A DNA stretch of 7,005 nt from Clostridia bacterium (GTDB lineage Bacteria; Bacillota; Clostridia; Oscillospirales; CAG-272). The DNA is taken from positions 1 through 7,005 of the forward strand of contig JAKSVJ010000065.1 in NCBI GenBank assembly GCA_024408015.1, read 5' to 3'. A program made the translations under genes and the position numbers. The notes below the pieces were generated by a model, which was not told the DNA's origin, made no database searches, and worked only from the letters and a program-made list of their open reading frames with translations. This document shows, in pieces, positions 1-6,015 of this stretch (positions are counted from its first letter, which is position 1; every line of letters starts with the position of its first letter).

Positions 1-441
1 CCAGAGAGAGTAGTTGAAAATGCTAAAAAAGTCCATGATTTTCTAACGGTAGGCGCAGCAGCTCCACTTCAAGAAGCCGTTGTAGCTGGTTTAAAAATGG
101 GAGATGAGTACTATACTGATCTCAAAGAAACATATACAAAGAAAAGAAATTACTTTCTTGATGGGTTGGACAAACTAGGAATAAAGCACAATGTTCCGCA
201 GGGCACATATTTTGTGATGGTTGACATCAGTGATTTTTTGGCTTTGCCACAATTTAAAGGAATGTCTGATCTTGAGTTTTGCGAATGGATGATAAAAAAT
301 ATCGGTCTTGCAGCAGTACCAGGCTCAAGCTTTTTCAGAGAACCAGTAAATACATATATTAGACTACATTTCGCTAGAAATGAAGAAACATTAAAGGATG
401 CTTTGCAAAGACTTGAAAAGTTAGCAAAATTGTTGGGTTAA
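1..441 (+). CDS. Class I/II PLP-dependent aminotransferase, C-terminal part (5' end outside window)
   Basis: The reading frame is open from the first base, so 146 codons of a longer gene (family length about 380-400) are present. The visible part is the small-domain half of a fold-type I aminotransferase. It contains KVHDFLTVGAAAPLQEA near codon 10, PQGTYF at codons 66-71, AVPGSSFF at 105-112, and IRLHFARNEETL with Arg at codon 121, the position that binds the substrate alpha-carboxylate in this family. The pattern is closest to the kynurenine aminotransferase / glutamine transaminase K subgroup of COG0436, which transfers amino groups from aromatic amino acids, methionine or glutamine to 2-oxo acids in the cytoplasm. 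The Schiff-base lysine lies upstream and cannot be checked. An in-frame ATG at 97 is internal and is not the start. The stop codon overlaps the next gene's ATG by one base, so the two are co-transcribed and probably translationally coupled. The exact substrate is not deducible. Confidence 0.93.
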   Translation, partial: PERVVENAKKVHDFLTVGAAAPLQEAVVAGLKMGDEYYTDLKETYTKKRNYFLDGLDKLGIKHNVPQGTYFVMVDISDFLALPQFKGMSDLEFCEWMIKNIGLAAVPGSSFFREPVNTYIRLHFARNEETLKDALQRLEKLAKLLG

Positions 442-1976
442 TGAGCAAAAACAAGAAGACAAACAAAAGAACGGTTGCGATGGCTGAACTGGCCAGAGGC
501 ACTCTTGAAAAACTTGATATTAGAAGCCTAATTGAAGATGCAAGATATATAAATCGTAAGTTTATTATACACGTAGGTCCAACTAACTCTGGCAAGACTT
601 ATGATTCACTAGAGAGGCTCAAGACTGCAAATAACGGTGTATATCTAGGGCCTTTAAGATTGTTGGCATTAGAAGTGTTTGAAAAATTAAATGCATCTGG
701 ATGTGTTTCTAGTCTCAAGACTGGAGAAGAGGCAATCATAAAAGAGGGCTCAAGAGTAGTAGCATCAACAATTGAAATGTTCAACAAATCAATTCAATAT
801 GATATTGCTGTAATTGATGAAGCTCAAATGATGGCGGATAGTGATCGTGGTGGACATTGGACTCGAGCAATCATTGAAATGAATGCCAAAGAAATACATG
901 TTTGTACAGCTCCTGAGGCGGTTGATGTTATAAAAAGCCTTGTTGAGGACATGTATGCTGAGTACGAAATAGTGGAACATCATAGATTGGCACCATTGGT
1001 TTTTGACAATGAAAAAACATCACTCGACACAATAAAGCCAGGTGATGCTTGTATAGTATTTTCAAGAAAAAATGTATTGTCAGTTGCTGCTCAACTTGAA
1101 CTCAAAGGTTTAAAAGCAAGTGTTATATACGGAGCTCTTCCTCCACAAGCTAGAAGAATGGAAGTTGAGAAATTTGAATCTGGAATAACACAAGTTGTGG
1201 TCGCCACTGATGCTATAGGCATGGGTGTATCTCTTCCAATTAAAAGAGTTGTATTTCTAGAGACCGAGAAATTTGACGGAATTGAAAGAAGACCACTAAA
1301 TGTTTTTGAAATAAAGCAAGTCGCAGGACGTGCTGGAAGATATGGCATATATGATATTGGATACGTATCCTCATCAATGAATAGGAGCGCCATAAAATAT
1401 GCTTTGGATGCCGAGGTATCACCAATTAAAAAAGTATATATTCCGTTTCCTGAAGAGGCACTTGATACTAAACTCCCTTTATATACTCTATTTAATGAGT
1501 GGGAATCAATGCCACGTATTAAAGGTTTTAAACGTCAAAGTGTTGAGGAGTCGAAATTCCTGTTAGGTGAATTAGGCATCTTGAAAAGAAAACAAGGTGA
1601 GCAAATATTCGCCCCGCAATATGATTTTGTTACTTGTCCAGTAGATATTAAAGATGAAGAACTTGTAATGTATTGGAAACAGTGTTGTGTTGCTATCATA
1701 AATGATGAAGAAATGCCTCCGGTTGATTTTCCAGAAGAAACTTTAGATGATTGTGAAAGAGCTTACAAGGCATATGATATAAGACACCAAATGTTAAGAA
1801 GAATTGGGATTGAAGAGTCTACAGAAGAAGCTAGAAATCGTTTGTGTGACAAGATAACATCACTTCTAGGCGGAAGCAAAGTGAATTTTGTAAAAACATG
1901 TAGAATTTGCCACAAGGTGTTACCGACATTTTCAAAATACAACATTTGTGATTACTGTTATTACACAAGGTTTTAA
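441..1976 (+). CDS. Suv3-type superfamily 2 RNA helicase with C-terminal four-cysteine motif
   Basis: This 511-residue cytoplasmic protein should be an ATP-dependent RNA helicase. The helicase core is complete and of Suv3 type: motif I GPTNSGKT at 46-53, motif Ia GPLRLLALE at 70-78, the Walker B box DEAQ at 126-129, motif III CTAPEA at 155-160, motif IV-like ACIVFSRKN near 203-211, motif V VVVATDAIGMG at 252-262, and motif VI QVAGRAGRYG at 293-302. GPTNSGKT plus DEAQ separates Suv3 from DEAD-box proteins. The mitochondrial homologue unwinds RNA together with PNPase or an RNase II-like nuclease. A role in RNA decay or processing here is inference, since no nuclease gene is nearby. After residue 340 there is a divergent helical region. 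The end carries CxxC-X12-CxxC (C487, C490, C503, C506), which looks like a zinc knuckle or ribbon. The start overlaps the preceding stop (TAATG) and has no strong Shine-Dalgarno site, so translation probably depends on re-initiation. Confidence 0.9.
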   Translation: MSKNKKTNKRTVAMAELARGTLEKLDIRSLIEDARYINRKFIIHVGPTNSGKTYDSLERLKTANNGVYLGPLRLLALEVFEKLNASGCVSSLKTGEEAIIKEGSRVVASTIEMFNKSIQYDIAVIDEAQMMADSDRGGHWTRAIIEMNAKEIHVCTAPEAVDVIKSLVEDMYAEYEIVEHHRLAPLVFDNEKTSLDTIKPGDACIVFSRKNVLSVAAQLELKGLKASVIYGALPPQARRMEVEKFESGITQVVVATDAIGMGVSLPIKRVVFLETEKFDGIERRPLNVFEIKQVAGRAGRYGIYDIGYVSSSMNRSAIKYALDAEVSPIKKVYIPFPEEALDTKLPLYTLFNEWESMPRIKGFKRQSVEESKFLLGELGILKRKQGEQIFAPQYDFVTCPVDIKDEELVMYWKQCCVAIINDEEMPPVDFPEETLDDCERAYKAYDIRHQMLRRIGIEESTEEARNRLCDKITSLLGGSKVNFVKTCRICHKVLPTFSKYNICDYCYYTRF

Positions 1977-1985
1977 AAAATCAAA

Positions 1986-2026
1986 AAGGATGTTTGAAAA
2001 AACTCAAGCATCCTTGTTTTGTTTTT
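1986..2026. terminator. Bidirectional hairpin terminator between convergent genes
   Basis: A 12-base stem (1986-1997 with 2004-2015) closes a six-base loop. On the plus strand it has one U.G wobble and is followed by GTTTTGTTTTT, ten bases past the helicase stop codon. On the minus strand the same hairpin is followed by a long T-rich run (complement of about 1971-1985), so it can end the URO-D transcript too, although there the wobble becomes a C.A mismatch. The plus-strand T-tract runs into the stop codon of the convergent gene at 2025-2027. Confidence 0.88.
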
Positions 2027-3032
2027 ATTCCATAGCCTTCTTTGCATATTCATCAAGAAGTTTAACATAGATTCTATAATTTTCAAGAGATACGCCAGGA
2101 GGAGTTTGATGGTCTACTGATGGAATAAATCCACCAGACTTCATAGCCGGAAGCAATCTTTCAAATTCAGATCTCATGGCTTCTTCTCCTTTTGTCATTG
2201 TCATCTTGTCAAATCCACCGAGGAATAAGAAGTTAGGGTATTTTTCGCGAAGTTTGTTGATATCAACTCCAGCTTGTCTTTCAAGAGGTAGTACACCATC
2301 AATTCCTGCTCTAATGAGCCACGGAATCATTAATGAAACATCACCATCTGTATCAATGATAACTTTACAACCTCTCTTGTGTAATTCAGGAATAAGTCTA
2401 TTGTAATATGGAAGAAGGAATTCATCAAACAATGCTTCTGAAATCATTGGTCCATTGTTATAGCTCATATCCTCGGAAATAACAAAGAATTCTGGCTGCA
2501 AAATATCGAAAATTGTATCGAGATTAGAAAGAATGTAGTTGCAAGTATCATCACATATCTTGTGATATAGTTCAGGATAGTCATAGAATGAATACAAGTG
2601 TGGTTCAATTCCCAAAAGAACTCTTGGGAACCAGAAGAAACCATCATAAGAGAACCATACAATAGCATCGCCTTTGTCATGTTCTTCTTTTAGAGCTTTA
2701 AGCGCAGCAATCTTAGCATCATATCCAGCATCGCCGGCTTTAGGGAACAAATATTTATCTCTAAATTCCTCATATTCTTCTTCTTCGAATATGAGTGGTG
2801 CACCATGTGTTTTTGGCTTTGGACATTCTTTATTTTGAAGTGGCATCCAAATTCTTCTCATGTAATCAAGTCCGAAATATTCTTGTAGTCTATCCCATGA
2901 ATATTCACGAGTAAGCCCTTGTTGGAACCAATTCTCAATAGTAGCGCCCCACCAAGCAGCCCATTCTATTTTTGGAAGTCTATCAGTTTTTTCAAAACTA
3001 AATGCGGCGTTAAAACGCTCAACGTTTGTCAT
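2025..3032 (-). CDS. Uroporphyrinogen decarboxylase (URO-D) superfamily protein, not haem HemE
   Basis: This 335-residue protein has the URO-D / MtaA-like TIM-barrel pattern (COG0407). The N-terminus reads TNVERFNAAFSFEKTDRLP, followed by a conserved ED at 187-188, DTDGD at 227-231, PLERQAGVD near 249-257, GGFDK at 272-276 and DHQTPPGV at 307-314. Corrinoid methyltransferases of this superfamily bind zinc with an HxC(G) motif in the segment where this protein has DTDGD, so a zinc methyltransferase role of MtaA type is doubtful. No other haem gene is nearby. Many uncharacterised members of this subgroup occur in anaerobes, and the substrate is unknown. I chose the ATG at 3032 because GGAG (3039-3042) sits six bases before it. 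The in-frame ATG at 3044 has no ribosome site and itself overlaps that GGAG. It has its own promoter (3116-3143) and shares the terminator at 1986-2026 with the convergent helicase. Confidence 0.87.
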   Translation of the reverse strand: MTNVERFNAAFSFEKTDRLPKIEWAAWWGATIENWFQQGLTREYSWDRLQEYFGLDYMRRIWMPLQNKECPKPKTHGAPLIFEEEEYEEFRDKYLFPKAGDAGYDAKIAALKALKEEHDKGDAIVWFSYDGFFWFPRVLLGIEPHLYSFYDYPELYHKICDDTCNYILSNLDTIFDILQPEFFVISEDMSYNNGPMISEALFDEFLLPYYNRLIPELHKRGCKVIIDTDGDVSLMIPWLIRAGIDGVLPLERQAGVDINKLREKYPNFLFLGGFDKMTMTKGEEAMRSEFERLLPAMKSGGFIPSVDHQTPPGVSLENYRIYVKLLDEYAKKAME

Positions 3033-3038
3033 AATAAT

Positions 3039-3042
3039 CTCC
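3039..3042 (-). promoter_or_regulatory. Shine-Dalgarno site GGAG deciding the URO-D start
   Basis: On the minus strand the sequence reads ATGGAGATTATTATG. The GGAG is six bases from the second ATG, which supports initiation at 3032 rather than at 3044. Confidence 0.75.
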
Positions 3043-3115
3043 ATACAATTCTATTTAGTTGACAATAGCTTTAAAACTAAAACAAAAATTACAAATCTTA
3101 GAGCCAACTAACAAT

Positions 3116-3143
3116 ATATTACTGAACTTTGATAATCTGTCAA
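3116..3143 (-). promoter_or_regulatory. Sigma-A-type promoter for the URO-D gene
   Basis: The minus strand has a perfect -35 TTGACA (3138-3143), a 16-base spacer and a -10-like TAATAT (3116-3121). An overlapping alternative, TATATT, lies at 3113-3118 with a longer 19-base spacer. This predicts a leader of roughly 75-80 bases before the start at 3032. The 140-base gap between the URO-D start and the phosphotransferase-like stop shows no gene and no strong hairpin. No better promoter for the URO-D gene is visible in it. Confidence 0.6.
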
Positions 3144-3172
3144 TAGTTTTTCGCCAAAGGACAAAATTGTTT

Positions 3173-3874
3173 TTACAACAAAGACATTCTTCTATCCAAA
3201 TCATTTATCGAACGAGTAATAGATTCACAAGAAATGATGTCATTAATGGAAGCGTGCCATCTCAATGTATCAATACCTTTAAAGTAAGCCATACACAAAA
3301 ATCTTTCCTTGAAATTTGGAATATTTATTCCTTTGTTTTTGGTGTATTCATATAGTTTTTCTGGTACAAAAAAGAATGGTTTATGAAGGTCCATGATTGC
3401 AAAATCCATGAAATAGTCCATTATACCTATTCTACTCCAGTCAGTACAATAAATTCTATTGCCATCACTAGTCATATTGCAAAAGAATGTACTATTGTTA
3501 ACAAGATAGCGGTTTCCTTCACAATAATCGGAGTATTTTAAAGCTAAATTGAAAATCTTTTCAAAATATTCGCGCTTGATAAATGATGTTTCGAACAACT
3601 TGTGCCAATTTTTCCAATAGCCTTCATTATTTGGATTAAAAGTTTCTATCAAGAATTCTTTAAATGAACCATAGGGAGCATTTTCATTCCCCCAAAATTC
3701 TCCATATCCGATTGTTGTTGATACATCAATTTTGGACATTTCAAAAACCAAGTTGACGTATTGTTCAAAAGACTTATCAAAATCAGCCAATGATATGTCG
3801 TTTACGCTCTCTCCTTGCGGATTAGTAGGGATGATTCCGTTTGATAGATTCTGTACAATCAATGTATTTTTCAT
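3173..3874 (-). CDS. Hygromycin-phosphotransferase-like C-lobe, degenerate (possible pseudokinase or gene remnant)
   Basis: This is a distant member of the aminoglycoside/choline phosphotransferase fold, most like APH(4) hygromycin kinases. Numbering below is from the upstream ATG at 3889. The resemblance begins at the hinge (IIPTNPQG, 19-26), continues through TTIGYGEFWGNENAPYGSFKEFL (58-80, written here in part: GYGEFWG 61-67), and reaches TDW at 149-151, which matches the family's metal-binding IDW. Two essentials are missing. About 90 residues of N-lobe, with the ATP-binding strands and lysine, have no counterpart. The catalytic loop, H-(A/G)-D-x4-N in the family, is NNSTFFCN at 131-138, without His or the catalytic Asp. 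Kinase activity is therefore unlikely and drug resistance should not be inferred. The frame is otherwise intact for over 230 codons. I chose the ATG at 3874 because GGGGA lies about nine bases before it. The ATG at 3889 has no ribosome site. It begins just past the lipoprotein gene's terminator, and no convincing promoter is visible. Confidence 0.6.
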   Translation of the reverse strand: MKNTLIVQNLSNGIIPTNPQGESVNDISLADFDKSFEQYVNLVFEMSKIDVSTTIGYGEFWGNENAPYGSFKEFLIETFNPNNEGYWKNWHKLFETSFIKREYFEKIFNLALKYSDYCEGNRYLVNNSTFFCNMTSDGNRIYCTDWSRIGIMDYFMDFAIMDLHKPFFFVPEKLYEYTKNKGINIPNFKERFLCMAYFKGIDTLRWHASINDIISCESITRSINDLDRRMSLL

Positions 3875-3890
3875 GGTTTGTTTCCCCATT

Positions 3891-3921
3891 TAAAATTTAA
3901 AGCCACCGCTTGGGTGGCTTT
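3891..3921 (-). terminator. Hairpin terminator of the LamG lipoprotein gene
   Basis: A perfect nine-base-pair stem (AAAGCCACC at 3899-3907 with GGTGGCTTT at 3913-3921) has a five-base loop and starts four bases past the lipoprotein stop codon. On the minus strand it is followed by an A/T-rich tail that includes a TTTT run (3891-3898). It ends immediately before the possible starts of the phosphotransferase-like frame. Confidence 0.8.
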
Positions 3922-3925
3922 GTTA

Positions 3926-4753
3926 TTAAGCGAATATATAATTATCGTAGATTATAAGATCATCGATAAGGCCAAACATTTGTCCTTGATCTCCGCTATT
4001 ACCATTGTAAGCAATGAAGATTGGCATAGTTGAAACTGTTGAGATAGCATGTGTTTCAAGTGACTTTTCGCCATCAACGAAAACTTCAATAATACCTGAA
4101 GTTCCATCTTGAGCGAAAATGATTTCGTGCCATTCTGTATCAATGTTTGCAAGAATAGTTGTGTTTTGGCATGCATTTGCATCTAAATTGGATTGTCCAA
4201 TTACGCAATGACCAGTTGTATTTATCCAAATACCAACATAGTTATAGTTAAGAACATCACCTTTTGTCATAAGACCGATATTGAGAGGGCATACCCAGTT
4301 GTCAGGGAAAGATCCATCCCATTTAAATCTCATTGAAACTGTGAAGCTTTCTGTTTTATCAAAACAAAGTTCATCAGAGTTTGGAATCATGAGGTGGTCG
4401 CCCAAAGCAGCTGTTTGGAGAGCTTTGATGCCATCAGCCTCTACTATAGTTGGATTTCCTGAGATTTCTGCGTCATGACCATGGCCTGTAATATCTTTAA
4501 TTACACCATTTTCAATTTTGCTGAATGTCCAGTGAGCAACAACGCCGTCAGTAGTATCAACTTCCTCTGGATTAGCTGTAGTAGCTTCAGTAGTAGCTTC
4601 AGTTGTTGCTTCAGTAGTAGCCTCTGTTGTAGCCTCGGTTGTAACAGCAGTTGTTTCGTCTGCTGGTGTTGTTGCAATAGGATCTGAGCCACAGCTAGCA
4701 AACATACAAGTTGCCATAGCTAATGTTAATAGTAAACAAATAATCTTTTTCAT
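3926..4753 (-). CDS. Secreted lipoprotein with Thr-rich TTEA linker and LamG/concanavalin A-like domain
   Basis: This 275-residue protein is predicted to be anchored to the outer face of the cell membrane. It opens with a lipoprotein signal peptide: MKK, a hydrophobic stretch (IICLLLTLAMAT), and a lipobox-like FASC with Cys21 as the lipidation site (Phe at -3 is less usual than Leu). A flexible acidic Thr-rich linker follows, with five TTEA units at 38-57 plus a partial unit. From about residue 69 to the end it matches the LamG / Laminin_G_3 beta-sandwich pattern: VVAHWTFS, then a central strand SFTVSMRFKW, then EWHEIIFAQDG, IIEVFVDGEKSLE and a closing IDDLIIYD. Such domains usually bind glycans or proteins, and no catalytic residues are recognisable. 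The ATG at 4753 is chosen because AGGAG lies five bases upstream. An in-frame ATG at 4783 adds ten residues before the signal peptide and has no ribosome site. It has its own strong promoter and a terminator. The ligand is unknown. Confidence 0.88.
   Translation of the reverse strand: MKKIICLLLTLAMATCMFASCGSDPIATTPADETTAVTTEATTEATTEATTEATTEATTANPEEVDTTDGVVAHWTFSKIENGVIKDITGHGHDAEISGNPTIVEADGIKALQTAALGDHLMIPNSDELCFDKTESFTVSMRFKWDGSFPDNWVCPLNIGLMTKGDVLNYNYVGIWINTTGHCVIGQSNLDANACQNTTILANIDTEWHEIIFAQDGTSGIIEVFVDGEKSLETHAISTVSTMPIFIAYNGNSGDQGQMFGLIDDLIIYDNYIFA
4574..4642 (-). repeat. Twelve-base tandem repeat coding (TTEA)5 linker
   Basis: Five in-frame 12-base units encode Thr-Thr-Glu-Ala, followed by a nine-base partial unit encoding Thr-Thr-Ala. 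Units differ at synonymous positions (ACA/ACC/ACT, GAG/GAA, GCT/GCA), so the peptide repeat is more exact than the DNA repeat. It forms the spacer between the lipid anchor and the LamG domain. Confidence 0.9.
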
Positions 4754-4758
4754 AATAA

Positions 4759-4763
4759 CTCCT
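4759..4763 (-). promoter_or_regulatory. Strong Shine-Dalgarno site AGGAG for the lipoprotein gene
   Basis: On the minus strand AGGAG is followed by TTATT and then ATG at 4753. This fixes the start, in agreement with the signal peptide beginning MKK. Confidence 0.88.
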
Positions 4764-4795
4764 AAAGTCGATTTGATTTTCAAATCTATATATTT

Positions 4796-4823
4796 ATTAT
4801 ATCACCGCGATGCTATTTTTCAA
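4796..4823 (-). promoter_or_regulatory. Near-consensus sigma-A promoter of the lipoprotein gene
   Basis: The minus strand has TTGAAA (4818-4823), a 16-base spacer, and a perfect TATAAT (4796-4801). The -35 box lies inside the last codons of the upstream alpha/beta hydrolase gene, whose stop is at 4813-4815. The predicted leader is about 35-40 bases and contains the AGGAG site. Confidence 0.8.
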
Positions 4824-6009
4824 GACCAAAGCATTTTTTTATGAGTCTAATGGAGGGTTCTTTTCTAAAAGAATGATCAGGAGCATCAGTGTTTGTATAT
4901 TCAAAATAAGTTTCCGGAGAGAGTCCATGCGTAGGCAAATTCTCGTCCTTGTGTATTCTTGTCTTGCTATCTTGGTATTTTGGATAATGTGTTATTTGCA
5001 ACTTATCAATTGCACCCATTGTTGTATATGCTTTAGCAACTGTTTCTAGGTCTTTATCTAATCCACCTTCATTTAATGCGAGGTACATTGGGGCTAGTGA
5101 AGCACATAAATCTTCATAGCCAAAATATTTGAATTTTCCTGGCATTATGTGTGCTAAATCGGATCCTTTATTAGAATATGATACATCTGTTTCCGTAACA
5201 GCTTGATATCTTTCTTTTTGATTACTTAAAAGATCATTGTGAATATAAACTTTTATGTCATCACGCAATATAGCTAGCGGAAGGGCTGTTTCGGTGCCGA
5301 GTGAATGAGCGGCTAATCCGATTTTTTCAGCATCTACATATGGAAGAGTTTTGCAAAAGTCAATAAAGCAATTTGCTTGATATACGGATAGTGCTGGATA
5401 GCTTATACCATATTCAAAAAGACCATATATCATCTCATTGCGAGCGCGAATTCCATGGTCTCCTTCCTCACCACGCATGGCAAGTTCACCAACTGATATT
5501 GGGTCAAAAGTTACTGAAACCATACCATTATCTACCATGTATTGGCCCATTCGATTTCTTTCGGGGAATTTTTGGCAATGTGCAGCGGGCTTATCTAATA
5601 ATGGTTCGCCTGCGACGAATTCTTTGTTATGGATTGCGCCAGGAAAACAAAATACAATCGGCGCTTTTGTTTTTGGAGTAGCAGTATCTGGTATTTTTAC
5701 CAAAACCGGAACAGCACAATAGTCAAATGGATAGAACTCCCATTTTTCAGTTCTATATCCGTCATATTTGACAGTAGATATTAACTTAGGACTTGGTTGT
5801 TGTCCAAAAAATGGTACTTCAAACATTGATTCTAATGTTTTTTTTACTTTAGCTTTCCATTCCAAAAATGTTTTTTCGTCTAACTCTTCTGGTAAAGACA
5901 ATAGTTGTTTGCTGTGTCTAAGATACTCAGTCCAAGCCGCAATAGATTCTACAAGACGCCCATCTTCACGTTTAGATTTGTAATCCTGCTCGTAAGAAAA
6001 TTCTATCAT
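4813..6009 (-). CDS. Alpha/beta hydrolase, acetylxylan-esterase / dienelactone-hydrolase-like
   Basis: This 398-residue protein has no signal peptide, so it is probably cytoplasmic. It resembles large alpha/beta hydrolases of the COG1073 / Abhydrolase_7 type, many of which are carbohydrate or other esterases. An N-terminal helical cap (about 1-75) precedes the core. APIVFCFPGAIHN (116-128) matches the strand and oxyanion-hole region. The nucleophile elbow is AHSLG at 234-238 with Ser236, where Ala replaces the usual first Gly of GxSxG. EDLCASLAPMYLALNEGGLDKD (299-320, in part) is the usual segment carrying the catalytic Asp (318 or 320). APDHSF near 376-381 probably carries the catalytic His379. 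The substrate cannot be told from sequence. It starts six bases past the NifX/FKBP stop. The closest Shine-Dalgarno-like GAGG (6024-6027) is 14 bases from the ATG and inside the upstream gene, so translation probably depends on coupling. No terminator follows it. Confidence 0.85.
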   Translation of the reverse strand: MIEFSYEQDYKSKREDGRLVESIAAWTEYLRHSKQLLSLPEELDEKTFLEWKAKVKKTLESMFEVPFFGQQPSPKLISTVKYDGYRTEKWEFYPFDYCAVPVLVKIPDTATPKTKAPIVFCFPGAIHNKEFVAGEPLLDKPAAHCQKFPERNRMGQYMVDNGMVSVTFDPISVGELAMRGEEGDHGIRARNEMIYGLFEYGISYPALSVYQANCFIDFCKTLPYVDAEKIGLAAHSLGTETALPLAILRDDIKVYIHNDLLSNQKERYQAVTETDVSYSNKGSDLAHIMPGKFKYFGYEDLCASLAPMYLALNEGGLDKDLETVAKAYTTMGAIDKLQITHYPKYQDSKTRIHKDENLPTHGLSPETYFEYTNTDAPDHSFRKEPSIRLIKKCFGLEK

Positions 6010-6015
6010 TAATAA

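Noticed and set aside
2025..3044. Calling the URO-D gene hemE (haem biosynthesis)
   Set aside because: The motifs fit the divergent COG0407 group rather than true uroporphyrinogen decarboxylase, and no other tetrapyrrole gene is nearby.
3059..3064. TTGACA on the plus strand as a promoter
   Set aside because: No -10 hexamer lies at suitable spacing and no plus-strand gene follows. The 98-codon plus-strand frame there overlaps the better-supported minus-strand gene.
3150..3185. Weak hairpin TTGTT/AACAA (minus strand) spanning the end of the phosphotransferase-like frame
   Set aside because: The stem has only five base pairs, nearly all A-T, which is too weak to call a terminator.
3173..3889. 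Aminoglycoside/hygromycin resistance gene
   Set aside because: The N-lobe and the catalytic HxD are absent, so phosphorylation of a drug is not supported.
4574..4642. CRISPR-like or minisatellite array
   Set aside because: The 12-base units are contiguous, in frame and coding, and there are no spacers.
4475..4687. Cys/Ser-rich frame on the plus strand
   Set aside because: It is the antisense reading of the lipoprotein's TTEA repeat and signal peptide, with no ribosome site or promoter.
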